DNA from: Ambrosia x helenae
Lineage: Eukaryota; Streptophyta; Magnoliopsida; Asterales; Asteraceae
Length of the DNA: 64,000 nt
Direction of reading: 5' to 3'
NCBI GenBank assembly: GCA_030844895.1
Contig: JAUTDX010000517.1
Span: forward strand, 1-64,000
Below, piece by piece: positions 48,815-61,049 of this stretch. Both the position numbers and the translations under genes were made by a program. The notes under the pieces were generated by a model, which saw only the letters and a list, made by a program, of their open reading frames with translations, made no database searches and was not told where the DNA came from. The stretch's first letter is position 1; each line of letters starts with the position of its first letter.

Positions 48815-50735
48815 CCATACTTTGCAATTTTTCTTCATTTCACAAACCCTAGTCGCCTCCAAACACTCTCTCTCAAACTTAAACACTGAGGAAGGAGTTT
48901 CTGACCTTGTTTTTCATAATCTAACCTACAAACATCTTCCATATCATAAAAAAGAGAAGATCTAAGGTGTGTTCTTGATCTAAAATCCTTTTTAACCATT
49001 TTTTATTCGTTTTTATTAAAACCCAAAGGTCCACATCTGTTCTAAGATGGTTTTCATGATTAAAAATCTTTCTAACACCTTTCTAAACAAAACCCCATCA
49101 TTAAACATGAGTTTTCATACAAGTTAACATGTGTTAATAGTGGTTTTTGTTGTGTTATGTGTTGTTTGATGATTGAATGTTGTTTAGATGTTATAGAGAT
49201 GTTCTAGGACTGTTATTGATGATGGGTTTTGATTATCTTAGGTTACAAATTGTTGGATGATGATGTTTTGCCCATTTTGGGGATTTTGTTAAATCTAGGC
49301 TCTGATTCTTGATGTTAATGTTAACGAAATGATTGGGGGTTTTCATACACATAATAAACTGAGCATTTTGAGCTGATTGTTGAATGATTTCATTAAGTTT
49401 CCAAATTGGGTAAAGTTTACATGCATTGATGTGACATTTCCATAATTTTGCCATTTTGGGTAACTCGTGAAATGGACTGATTTTGGAGTAAAATTGGTAG
49501 GGTTTTGTGCGGATAGATTAATGATGCTTAACTGCTGTGATTCGTGATGTTTCGTGATGTTTTCGGGCTGTTTTGATGCGATTGGGTGCGTTTTATGTGA
49601 AATAAGCTGATATGGTCGAACCTGGAAATCCATTCGACCCATCGTGGGGTCGAATGAACAACCAAAGGGTCGAACCAACTACAAACCTGGTCGAATGAAC
49701 TTCAGTTTGGTCAAACGAACGTGATTTAGGTCGAATTAACACGTGTTAGGGTCGAATTAACATGTGTTAGGGTCGAATGAACATGTGTTAAGTTGAATGA
49801 ACTTGCGCATAGGTCGAATAAACTTCATAAGGGTCGAACCTTATGTGTAATCTATGTGTACTTGATTAGTTTATGTAATGGGTCACCAACGGGATGTCGG
49901 GTCAGTCTGGTGTGTCGGTTAAACAGTCAAACACGTTTTCGAACACACTTAGTCACGATTTGGACAGTCGGGGACTAGATAACTTTAGGGTTTTTAGTCA
50001 AAACACTTATACAAACTTTTATGATAGATATCCGCTATTTGGGACTATTAAGGCGGGTCTTTTATTCTTTATTTTGAAAAACGCAACCTAAGGTGAGTGT
50101 CACAGCCCCATTCTTTACTTTTTTCATACTTTTGGGAGAGAAACATGCGGTACGAACTTACATACTTTTAGATCAACATATTACATTATATCACATGGAT
50201 ACTTAGTGACTTTTATTCATTAGTTAAGACATCTCAAACTTTAGTGAACCATTAATATGTGGATACATAGCGGGGAAAGTGTGAATAGATCTATTGGGCC
50301 CGACAAGCCCCACTCAGACCGACTGGAGGTCGGTGGCGGGTGCATATTTGTCCTACCAAACTTTACGGCACCGGGTGATGAACTGGTGACGGGTATAGAG
50401 GCATTCTAACGTTCAGCAGTGGCTCACGACACTATAGTATCATGTAACGATGTCTAGCTAGTGTCGGGTATAGATGTAAGAATTGTTGGGTCTGGTTTAC
50501 AAACTTTTACAAACTTATCTCTGTGACTCACCGGCACTTTATGTGTTGACTAACATTGCATGTTTTCTCAGGTCGCTAAGGTAGCAGGGAGTCTAGGCGC
50601 ACTGGAGTTTCACTGCGTCTCATCCCACTTCATGTTGCATATTTTGAACTTTGTTTCAGTTTGAACTACTTACTTTTGGATTTGGTTTGTAAAACTTATT
50701 TTGCTTCCGCTGTGGAATTTGAGGGTGTGACAAAT

Positions 50736-50748
50736 TGGTATCAGAGCC
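50736..50748 (+). promoter_or_regulatory. Primer binding site (initiator tRNA-Met)
   Basis: TGGTATCAGAGCC begins four bases after the end of the 5' LTR. Confidence 0.95.
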
Positions 50749-51296
50749 AATGGTTCTAGTGAACTAGGACTGCAAGTAGAGTCTGGTCTATAGCCGAGTC
50801 TCACACACTCGACAGTCACACATTTATGAGTCGTTACAAGTGGGAAAAACATACTAACTTTGTCGGGGTGGTTACATCATCATACTTATGTGTTACATCA
50901 TCTATTCTTTGGTTTGTTTATTCTCTATCTGTTTCTATTTTCTATCTCATCTTCTTCTTCAGGATTGGAAGACGAAGGCGGTAGCTTGTTGATCCTTGCA
51001 CGACAGTGCTGTACATTGGAGTGGCTTCAGCATACCCTTGAGATCTGTCCAGTATTCGGACATCTTTCCGTCATGCTCCAATGGACACACACGCTTACAC
51101 ACACTATCTTGCACTTGTACTTGGTTTAGTACACCTCAAGATGGTTATCCATTCGAGGATTCTTATAAGTTGATATCCTGAACTGATGATTTGTGGTTAA
51201 TACGGATTACTCGGGTCGGGATGATTCTTTATTATTGTTACTAGTTGTTGATACTAGTGACGATTCTAAATATCTTGTACTTTTGAATTCCAGAAG

Positions 51297-52545
51297 ATGA
51301 CGGCTAATCGTGGTGGTGGTCGTACTGGTGGACGCCGTGGCGGCGGTGGTGGTCGTACTGGGGGTCGTGGCGGTGGTAACGTCACTATGACCCAGGAAGA
51401 GTTGAACAATCTGATCCAACAGCAAGTGTTTGTTGCCCTTGCTGCCTTCCAGGCTGCTCAGCAAGGCTTTGGTGGTAATTTGATTACTATTATTCCTGTG
51501 TTATTCTTGTTTGTGGTGTTTTTGTTTTGTTTTATCCAGTGTGTTGGTACAGGTAATGCTGCCAACCCACCTCCTCCTACTTGCACCTACAAGATGTTCA
51601 TGGACTGCAAGCCTCATAACTTTAGTGGTTGGAGAAGATTGTTTATGCTTTTGCTATGTATAACTGTTCTGCTGTGGACCATGTGAAGTATGCTTCTGGT
51701 ACTTTCGAGAATCGTGCTTTGACATGGTGGAACTCCGTTATTCAGACTGTTGGGTTGGCCGAGGCCAATGCCATGCCTTGGGATGAGTTTGTGTTTAGAC
51801 TGAAGACTGAGTATTGTCCCCGTGATGAGATCAAGAGGTTGGAACACGAGTTGTGGAATCATACGATGGTTGGGTCAAAGATTGAGGAGTATACCGTTAG
51901 ATACCATGAGTTGGCTCTTATGTGCTTGGATGCTGATACACCCGACTACAAGAGGATTGAGTTTTTCGTTGCTGGGCTCGTACCTGAGATTCGTGGGTTG
52001 GTTACTGCTAATGATTGTGCTACTCTCCAAGGAACTATTTGGTTGGCTCACAAGTTAACTAATCAGAAGGTGGAAGAAGCTGCTTTACCTCCTAGGGGCG
52101 TAGCTATGAAAGCCCCTGAGAACATCAAGAGAAAGTGGGATAACTCTGGGAAGAATCAGCTCCATCTCACCCGCAGCAGCAGCAAAAGAAGGTTGAGTCC
52201 TCTACTCCTTCGTCTGGGGCCCAGTCTGGGCAGAAGTCTAGTTCTTATCATGGTAGTTACCCCAAGTGCGACAAGTGTAACTATCATCACAACGGGCAGT
52301 GCCGCAAGGTTCAGTGTCAGCGGTGCGGGAAGACCAGGCATGAGGTTCAAAATTGTCGGGTTTATTTGAGTGATAAGTCTGTTCCTCCTGCAGCCTCTCA
52401 GCCTAACCAGGGGTGTTATAACTGTGGTCAGGCTGGTCATTTCAAGCGTGATTGTCCTAAGTTGAAGCAAGGGGATGGTGCTAAGAGTGGGAATGGTAAC
52501 GGGAACAACGGAGGCGGCGGCAAGAATTCACATGCTTTCGTCATT
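51297..52545 (+). pseudogene. Tekay gag, frameshifted
   Basis: The ATG at 51297 gives a Gly/Arg-rich N terminus (MTANRGGGRTGGRRGGGGG), then MTQEELNNLIQQQVFVALAA and PPPPTCTYKMFMDCKPHNFS. A short deletion and frame change near 51625 leads into the retrotransposon gag core (NRALTWWNSVIQ, WDEFVFRLKTEYCPRDEIKR, IEEYTVRYHELALMCLDADT). Another frame change near 52160 leads to a CX2C-type region (CDKCNYHHNGQC) and a zinc knuckle CYNCGQAGHFKRDC. Gag would form the particle and bind RNA. An intron-like 78-base segment interrupts the N-terminal part. Confidence 0.9.
51475..51552 (+). other. Intron-like insert in gag (78 bases)
   Basis: Starts GTAATTTG, has a T-rich tract and ends GGTACAG. Removing it joins QQGFG to GNAANPPPP in frame. 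Unspliced it stays open and encodes a very hydrophobic stretch (LFLFVVFLFCFIQC) out of character for Gag. Confidence 0.55.
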
Positions 52546-54790
52546 ATCTCGGGTGAAGCCAAGCAGGACCCTAATACAGTTACCGATACGTTCCTTCTTA
52601 ACAATCTCTATGCTTCTGTTCTGTTTGATTCTGGTGCAGAAAAGAGTTTTATATCTGTTGAGTTTAGTCAATTGCTAGATATACTACCCACACCTTTAGA
52701 GGCTAAGTACTTGATAGAATTGGCTGACGGCAAGAAAATCGAGGCGACATATATTCTTAGGGACTGTCGCTTAGAACTTTCGGGTTTGTCCTTTCTCATT
52801 GATCTTATGCCAGTGTCCTTGGGTAGTTTTGATGTCGTTGTTGGCATGGATTGGTTGTCTTTGTATCGTGCTGAGTTCGTTTGTTTTGATAAGATTATTC
52901 GTATTCCTCTCCCTAATGGAGAAATTATTTCGGTGCTTGGTGAGAAAATTGGTGCTCATTTAAGTATCATTTCCTGTTTGAAAGCCCATAAGTATCTTCG
53001 GAAGGGTTATTCTGCTATTCTAGCTCTTGTTTCTATGTCATCTGATGATGAGAAGAAGCTTGAAGATATTCCTGTGGTTTGTGACTTTCCTATTGTGTTT
53101 CCTGATGACTTGCCTGGTTTTCCTCCTCGTCGTCAAGTCGAGTTTGGTATTGATCTTGCACCTAGTGCAACGCTATCGCTCGAGCACCTTATCGTCTTGC
53201 ACCTCCCGAGATGCAGGAATTGTCTACCCAGTTGCAGGAACTCTTGGAAAAGGGTTTCATCCGACCTAGTTCTTCCCCGTGGGGAGCCCCTATCCTGTTT
53301 TTGAAGAAGAAAGATGGAAGCCTTCGTATGTGTATCGACTATCGTGAGCTGAACAAGGTGACTATCAAGAATCGTTATCCTCTTCCTCGTATCGATGATC
53401 TTTTTGACCAACTCCAGGGTTCTAGCTTTTACTCGAAGACTCTGTTGTAAAACAAGGTCTCGAAGGCCGAGTACTCCCCGAGTAATCGCTACAAGGTAGG
53501 TTGCCGAGTACCGATTACTCTACGCCTAGGCCGAGTACTCCCCGAGTACTCTCCGACTAGACCGACAACTCCCCGAGTACTCCCGACTCCGACTAGGGGG
53601 CGCCTAGCGACTTTTGCAACCATGCTCGAAGATTGATTTGAGATCCGGATACCATCAGTTACGTGTGCAGGAAGCCGATATTCCGAAGACTGCCTTTCGT
53701 ACTCGTTATGACTATTTTGAGTTCTTGGTCATGCCTTTTGGTCTCACCAACGCACCAGTGGTTTACATGGATTTCATGAACCGTGTTTGTAAGCCTTATC
53801 TTGATAAATTCGTCATCGTGTTTATTGATGACATTCTGGTCTATTCCAAGAGCAGGGTGGACCATGAGGAACACCTGCGACTAGTCTTGGAACTCTTAAG
53901 ACGAGAGCAACTGTATGCTAAGTTCTCGAAGTGTGACTTTTGGTTACGCGAAGCTCAATTCCTTGGTCATGTGGTTAATGAAAAAGGAATTCATGTTGAT
54001 CCAGCTAAGATAGAAGCCATCAAAGAATGGGAAGCACCAAAGACGCCTTCTGAGGTGCGGAAATTCCTAGGTCTCGCAGGTTACTATCATCTTTTCATTG
54101 AGGGATTTTCGAAGATTGCTCAACCCCTCACCTCTCTTACCAAGAAAGACTGAAAGTTTTACTGGGGTGACTCGCAGGAATCGGCATTTCAGATGCTGAA
54201 ACTTAAGCTTTGTTCTGCGCCTATCTTATCCTTGCCTGAGGGTATGGATAACTTCGTTGTTTACTGTGATGCTTCTATCCATGGTCTCGGTTGCGTGTTG
54301 ATGCAACGCGAGATGGTTATCGCTTACGTTTCTCGTCAGCTAAAGGTTCACGAGAAGAACTATACCACCCATGATTTGGAATTAGGTGCTGTTGTTTTTG
54401 CTTTAAAGATCTGGAGACATTACTTGTACGGTACCAAGTGCACCATTTATACCGATCACAAGATTCTTCAGCACATCTTCGATCAGAAGGAGTTGAACAT
54501 GCGGCAGCGTCGCTGGGTCGAACTTCTAAATGATTATGACTGTGCTATTAAGTACCATCCTGGCAAGGTGAATGTTGTGACAAACGCTTTGAGCAGGAAG
54601 GAATCTGCTAAACCTCGCCATGTTCGAGCTTTGCAACTCACCATCCATTCTTCTTTGCCTGACCAAATTCGTTCTGCGCAGCAAGAAGCCTTAAAGGAGG
54701 AAAACCTTAAGGCTGAAACTATGCATAATGCTGATAAGCAGCTTTATCTTGGGTCCGATGGCCTACGTTACTTTTGCAGGACGCGTTTGG
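52546..54790 (+). pseudogene. Tekay pol, 5' part: protease, reverse transcriptase, RNase H
   Basis: Protease active site LFDSGAEKSFIS near 52620. A frameshift near 53185 precedes the reverse transcriptase (EKGFIRPSSSPWGAPILFLK). The MITE at 53440 interrupts the SKIDLRSGYHQLRV region; the YVDD-equivalent FIDDILVYS lies near 53820. A TGA stop near 54151 interrupts KKD/KFYWGD. RNase H shows YCDASIHGLGCVLMQ and YTDHKILQHIFDQKEL. The Gly-rich NSHAFVI linker joins gag. None of these lesions can be bridged by splicing that I can see. Confidence 0.9.
53440..53624. mobile_element. hAT-like MITE in the reverse transcriptase gene
   Basis: 185 bases flanked by the 8-base TSD CTCGAAGA (53432-53439 and 53625-53632). 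Ends CTCTGTTGTAAAA and, inverted, CATGGTTGCAAAA are similar. The interior repeats CCGAGTACTCCCCGAGTAC-type units and ends AGGCGCCCCC-like on the inverted strand. It introduces a TAA and shifts the frame. Confidence 0.85.
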
Positions 54791-56125
54791 GTTCCGTTGT
54801 TCGGGGGATTGCGGGAGCTTGTCTTGGGTGAAACTCACAAATCCCGGTATTCTGTTCACCCTGGCTCCGATAAGATGTATCAGGATTTGAAGATACTCTA
54901 TTGGTGGCCAAACATGAAGGCTGACATAGCCTCCTACGTGAGCAAATGTTTGACTTGTGCGAAAGTCAATGTTGAATATCAGAAACCGTCTGGTCTTCTG
55001 CAACAGCCTGAAATTCCTTAATGGAAGTGGGAATGGATCACTATGGATTTTGTAACCAAGCTTCTGAAATCACCCAGTGATTGTGATATGATTTGGGTGA
55101 TTGTCGACCGATTGACAAAATCTGCACACTTCCTAGCTATTAAGGAAACCGACAGTCTTGAGCGGTTGGCTCGTATTTATCTCAAGGAAGTGGTTGCTCG
55201 GCACGGAGTGCCTGTTTCTATCATCTCTGATCGTGATTCTCGTTTCGCTTCCCGTTTCTGGAAAACTTTGCATAAAGCTTTGGGTACTCAGTTGGATATG
55301 AGTACGGCATATCATCCGCAAACCGATGGTCAGAGTGAGCGGGCAATTCAAACATTGGAGGACGTGCTTCGGGCATGTGTTGTCGATTTTGGTAAGAGTT
55401 GGGGGAGTCATCTACCGTTGGTTGAGTTATCTTACAACAATAGTTACCATTCTAGCATTAAGGCAGCTCCATTCGAGGGTCTTTACGGACGGAAATGCCG
55501 GTCTCCTCTTTGTTAGGCCGAAGTGGGTGAGAGTCAGCTCACTGGTCCGGAACTTATGTACGAAACTTCAGAGAAAATCATGCAAATTTGTAATCGTATG
55601 GCGGCAGCATGGGATCGTCAAAAGAGCTACGCTGATCGTCGTCGCAAACCTTTGGAGTTCCAGGTTGGGGACAGGGTATTTCTAAAAGTTTCACCATGGA
55701 AGGGCGTCATACGCTTTGGAAAGCGTGGCAAACTTAATCCTCGTTATGTTGGACCGTTTGCAATCCTGGAACGGATTGGACCGGTGGCATACAGACTTGA
55801 CTTGCCGACGAAGCTCGGTAGTGTCCACAACGTCTTCCATGTGTCGAACTTGAAGAAGTGCTTGGCTGACGAATCTCTTATTGTTCCTCTTGAAGAGATC
55901 AAGGTTGATGATCGTCTGCGAATTGTGGAGGAACCGGTTGAAATTCTTGATTATAAGATTCGTAGTCTTCGTCGAAGTAAAATCCGCATCGTTAAGGTTC
56001 GTTGGAATTCAAATCGTGGACCGGAGTTCACATGGGAACGGGAGGATCAGATGAAAGCTAAGTATCCTCATCTTTTTCCTAAGTGCGCGTTTAATTCTAG
56101 ACATGTTACCACTGAAACTGAGTGA
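54791..56125 (+). pseudogene. Tekay pol, 3' part: integrase and chromodomain
   Basis: After a frame change near 54780: HHCC finger (THKSRYSVHPGSDKMYQDLK, KCLTCAKV), integrase core with D in WVIVDRLTKSAHF, D in ISDRDSRFASRFW and E in GQSERAIQTLEDV. Stops replace residues at 55019 (TAA) and 55514 (TAG) in the same frame. The C-terminal part has the GPFAILERIGPVAYRLDLP module and the chromodomain (VEILDYKIRSLRRSKIRIVK, VRWNSNRGPEFTWEREDQMK), ending near 56125. The catalytic triad is present, but the stops inactivate it. Confidence 0.9.
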
Positions 56126-56239
56126 ATCTCGGGGCGAGATTCCTTTCAACGGTGGGGGGGGGGGGTGATGTAGCAACTGGTAAATTTTTCTTTCGCCTCT
56201 TTCCTTTTTGGCCTTGGGCAATTTTCGGGACGAAAATTC

Positions 56240-56256
56240 TTTCAACAAGGGGATGA
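56240..56256 (+). promoter_or_regulatory. Polypurine tract before the 3' LTR
   Basis: CTTTCAACAAGGGGATGA directly precedes TGTGACACCC. A similar copy (CCTTTCAACGGTGGGG...GTGATGT, with a 12-G run) lies about 100 bases upstream at 56141-56170, so the tract appears duplicated. Confidence 0.7.
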
Positions 56257-58740
56257 TGTGACACCCGACATATTCGGCTTAACATCTTACAAACATATAA
56301 GTCTACCTTAGTGAAAAACATTTATTGTCCAGGGTTCAATGATTCGGAGGATCATTGGGGTTATTGTATGCACACACTAGTCTTAAGTCCCGTTTTTGGT
56401 GAATTACATGAATTGAATTAAGTGTTATACGTAGATTGATCCATATATGTTATATAATATGCAAATACGTGTTTTAACAGTGTTTATATGATTATACATG
56501 ATTCTATATGATTAACATATATTAGGATTGCATGTTCATGTGTTAGGATGTGTTAAAACGCGTTTAAACGACAAAACTGGAAAAACTGGAAAACCAGAAA
56601 CTTGGTTCGACCTCATGGGGGTTCGAACCAAGATCAAGGTCCCTCATTCGACCTCAAAAACTCCCCATTTGACCCACGCAAGGGTCGAACCAACAGCAAG
56701 TATAAATACCATACTTTGCAATTTTTCATCATTTCACAAACCCTAGTCGCCTCCAAACACCCACTCTCAACCTTAAACACTGAGGAAGGAGTTTTTGACC
56801 TTGTTTTTCATAATCTAACCTAAAAACATCTTCCATATCATAAACAAGAGAAGATCTAAGGTGTGTTCTTGATCTAAAATCCTTTTTAAGCATTTTTTTT
56901 ATTCGTTTTTATTAAACCCTAAATGTCTATATCTGTTCTAAGATGGTTTTCATGATTAAAAATCTTTCTAACACCTTTCTAAACAAAACCCCATCATTAA
57001 ACATGAGTTTTCATACAAGTTAACATGTGTTAATAGTGGTTTTTGTTGTGTTATGTGTTGTTTGATGATTGAATGTTGTTTAGATGTTATATAGATGTTC
57101 TAGGACTGTTATTGATGATGGGTTTTGATTATCTTAGGTTACAAATTGTTGGATGGTGATGTTTTGCCCATTTTGGGGATTTTGTTAAATCTAGGGTTTG
57201 ATTCTTAGTGTTAATGTTAATGAAATGATTGGGGGTTTCATACACATAATAAACTGAGCATTTTGAGCTGATTTTTGAATGATTTCATTAAGTTTCCAAA
57301 TTGGGTAAAGTTTACATGCATTGATGTGACATTTCCATAATTTTGCCATTTTGGGTAACTTGTGAAACGGACTAATTTTGGAGTAAAATTGGTTGTGTTT
57401 TGTGGGGATAGGTTAATGATGTTGACTGTTGTGATTCGTGATGTTTTCGAGCTGTTTTGATGCGATTGGGTGTGTTTTATGTGAAATAAACTGATATGGT
57501 CGAACCAGGAAATCCATTCGACCCATCGTGGAGTCGAATGAACAACCAAAGGGTCGAACCAACTACAAACCTGGTCAAATGAACTTTAGTTTGGTTGAAC
57601 GAACATGATTTAGGTCGAATTAACACGTGTTAGGGTCGAATTAACATGTGTTAGGGTCAAATGAACATGTGTTAGGTTGAACGAACTTGCGTATAGGTCG
57701 AATAAACTTCATAAGGGTCGAACCAAGGTTTAAAGGGTCGAACCAACTTCATTTTACATATTGATTCGACCTTACAACTTCGTATGTGCGATTTTTAATG
57801 CAAACTAAGTATTTTATGCTTGAACCTATGTGTAATCTATGTGTACTTGATTAGTTTATGTAATGGGTCACCAACGGGATGTCGGGTTAGTCTGGTGTGT
57901 CAGTTAAACAGTCAAACACGTTTTTGAACATAGTTAGTGACGATCTGGACAATCGTGGACTAGATAACCTTAGGGTTATTAGTCAAAACACTTATACAAA
58001 CTTTTATGATAGATCTTCGGTATTTGGGACTACTAAGGCGGGTCTTTTATTCTTTATTTTGAAGAACGCAACCTAAGGTGAGTGTCACAGCCCCATTCTT
58101 TATTGTTTTCATACTTTTGGGGGAGAAACATGCGGTACGAACTTACATACTTTTAGACCAACATATTACATTATATCACATGGATACTTAGTCACTTTTG
58201 TTCATCAGTTAAGACCTCTCAAACTTTAGTGAACCATTAATATGTGTATACATAGCAAGGAAAGTGTGACTAGATCTATTGGGCCCGACAAGCCCCACTC
58301 GGTATCATGTAACGATGTCTAGCTAGCATTAGATATAGATGTAAGGATTGTTGGGTCTGGTTTACAAACGTTACAAACTTTTACAAACTTATCTCTGTGA
58401 CTCTCCGACACTTTATGTGTTGACTAACATTGCATGTTTTCTCAGGTCGCTAAGGTAGGAGGGAGTCTAGGCGCACTGGACTCTCACTGCGTCTCATCCC
58501 ACTTCATGTTGCATATTTTGAACTTTATTTCACTTTGAACTACTTACTTTTGGATTTGGTTTATAAAACTTATTTTACTTCCATTGTGGTCTTGACTTAT
58601 GTAACCTTTAAACTGTGTGGTTGGTTTTATCACGTTATTTCCATATCATATAGTTGTTGTTTATTGTGACCGTTGACTTAGACCCGGCGTGTCACGCGCC
58701 TCGCGGTAAAACCCCGCAAGTGGAATTTGAGGGTGTGACA
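56257..58740 (+). repeat. 3' LTR of the Tekay element
   Basis: 2484 bases, TGTGACACCC to GGGTGTGACA. It contains GGTCGAACCAA plus TATAAATA at 56683-56708 and the clean site CCATATA/TGTTATATAAT at 56441, where the 5' LTR has the Helitron. Confidence 0.92.
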
Positions 58741-58984
58741 TAAGTTATAATGATTGCTTGTACCATACAGGTAAAAAACAAACTGAACCGATATCGATTA
58801 AATAATGTCGGTACCGGTATTGATTTTATTAGAACCAATATCGGTATTCCTTTAATCATTTTATGTTTTCAATAGATGTTACATATTATGTTTCTTTTCA
58901 AATTTAATGTTTTATAAAATTATGAATATGCTATTACAAAGCTTATGTTTCTATATAAATTTATTCAAAATTAAACCGCATTAA

Positions 58985-59514
58985 GACCTAATGGTGTGGG
59001 GGACGGCATAGGACCGGCAAACTGTAGCTCAGGAAGGCTACACTGCCCCCTGGTGTGGCAATGTAGTCCCCGTCCTCCCAAGGTTGGTCAAGCCGGGCCT
59101 CATTTGGTCAAACTGACCGTTCAACGGTCATTGTTTAAAATAACTCAAAATTTCAGTTATAAATTAATTCTCCCCCTTTCATTTTTTTACACCAAATCTC
59201 ACACAACTCTCACAATATTTTTTACACCAAATCACTCTTTCTCTAAAAACTACCAAACCCTCAAACAATGTCTTCTTCATCTTCGTCTTCATTTTCGTCT
59301 TTGTCGGCTTCTTCATCAACACATAAAGCGGTAAACTTTTTTATAAATATCATGGCGCAAGTGGCACAGATCATTGCTGAGGAAAGAGATGAAGTCGACT
59401 CCCTACCACGAACTAGGCAAGCAGCTATAAACAGAGATCGAGAAGGTTAGTTTTATATATTTTTTTTAGATTTTATATGTGTATTATATTTATATTTTTT
59501 AGATTGTAGATGTT

Positions 59515-59553
<39 letters not shown>

Positions 59554-60937
59554 CAAATATGTGTAGGTGCCCATGATAGATTGGTAGCAGTTTATTTTTC
59601 CGACGAACCATTGTACTTGGCAGCCTTGTTTAGGCGTAGGTTCCGAATGAGTCATAGATATTCTTACATATAGCCGATGACGTGTCGAGTTTTCACTCAT
59701 TTCTTTCCTTACAATACGATGCTAGAGGTAAAGAGGGGTTCACCACCATAGAAAAATGCAAAGCGACACTTCGCCAACTGGCGTATGGTACCGCGGCCGT
59801 ACATGAGACGAATATTTAAAGATGTCTAAAAAGACTATACGAGAATGTCTTTACAAGTTTAGCAAGTGTGTGGTGAAGCTACACAACAAGAAATATTTGC
59901 GAAAACCAAACTCCAGCGAGGTCGAACAAATGTATTAGTTCCACCTCGAAAAGCATGGTTTTTCAGGAACGCTCAGAAGCATTGATTGCATGCATTGGCC
60001 GTGGCAGAATTGCACGAACGCATGGTGCGGAATGTTCACACGAGGCGATCAAGGACATTCATTAATAATCTTGGAGGCTGTTTGTTCACAAGATCTATGG
60101 ATATGGCATGCTTTCTTTGGCGTTCCTAATTCAAATAACGACATTAATGCTATCAATTAACCAGAGGTTTTCGACGAAGTCATAAAAGGAACCGGCCCTC
60201 GATACCAGATTTACGGTATCGAGGTGGAATACAAGCGCATGTATTATCTTGCTGAAGGAATATGCCCACCTTACTCTACAATTGTTAAAACTATTCCGCA
60301 CCCGGTTAACGAAAAGTAAAAGAAATTTGTCAGGTATCAGGAGGAGGCAAGAAAGGACGTTGAATGGTTATTTGGGGTTCTACAATCAAGATGGCACACC
60401 ATTGACAACCCAGCATATGCCTTCACCCCAAAAAAAGTTGCATTACTGTATGTATGCTTGTATCTTGTTGCATAACATGATCCTTGAAGACGAAGGTGCG
60501 ACCATCTGTGAGTATGACGAAAATGCCCCGGTGGAGAATGATGTTCCAGTTGACCCACACCAACAAGATTTAAATGAGTTCTCGTTACATAACGAGTTCT
60601 TGTTAAATAACAAGTACACGCCTCAAAATCTTCAATAAGACTTGGTTGAATATTTTTGGAACAACGGACAAGAATAAATTATTTGTAATTTTTTTAATGT
60701 CGAGCAGTTTAATGTAATTTTAGTTATGGTTTTTTAAGTAATGTTTTTTAATGTAATTATACTTTTTTAATATTAATATTAATTTTACTTTTTTAAAATT
60801 AGAATATTAATTAAAAAACTTAGGTCCATCCTCCAAGCCTTGAATTATCACGAGGAGGATAAAGCTATCCCACGCTAATATAGCAGATGAGGTAGAGGAC
60901 CATCCTCCATAATAATCATCCTCTACACCCTATAGCC
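58985..60937 (+). mobile_element. PIF/Harbinger transposon with decayed ALP1/HARBI1-like transposase
   Basis: Imperfect terminal repeats share GGTGTRGRGGA; TTAA lies on both sides. The first exon starts MSSSSSSSFSSLSASSSTHK at 59268 and ends RDREG; an intron with (TA)n leads to AHDRLVAVYFSDEPLYLAAL at 59567. The DDE_Tnp_4 nuclease follows in broken frames: DCMHWPWQNC (first Asp, near 59985), NSNNDINAINQ (second Asp, near 60137), RKDVEWLFGVLQSRW (Glu, near 60358), then the end-domain CLYLVA and ILEDEGATICEYDENAPVEN. Stops and frameshifts are numerous, so it is inactive. Harbinger nucleases cut at TWA targets with a partner Myb-like protein, which is not seen here. Confidence 0.85.
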
Positions 60938-61049
60938 TTAACACATCTACATAACCCACTAGTTCGTCACATTTATATAGTACTCGATATTTGAAAAGTG
61001 TAATGACGTGAAGAATGACATATTATAAAACACAAGGACCAAGATTAAC

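Larger units (their letters stand above)
42974..50732 (+). repeat. 5' LTR of the Tekay element (contains a Helitron)
   Basis: Begins TGACACCCGGCATATTCGGC and ends GAGGGTGTGACA before the primer site. Without the Helitron it is about 2413 bases. Relative to the 3' LTR it lacks a block near the end (about 58580-58720) and one near 57730-57825, but has extra sequence near 50320-50440. The 3' copy starts TGTGACACCC, so the first two bases may be missing here. Confidence 0.9.
42974..58740 (+). mobile_element. Ty3/Gypsy chromovirus (Tekay type), with nested insertions
   Basis: Long LTRs enclose a tRNA-Met primer site, gag with CCHC finger, protease, reverse transcriptase, RNase H, integrase and a C-terminal chromodomain, the order and chromodomain type of the Tekay clade. 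The 5' LTR carries a 5346-bp Helitron, and the pol gene carries a 185-bp MITE. Many frameshifts and stops make it inactive. The expected 5-base TSD is not clean: flanks are AATTA and TAAGT, although TAAATTA and TAAGTTA are near-identical at the two sides. Chromodomains of this group steer integration to heterochromatin. Confidence 0.95.
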
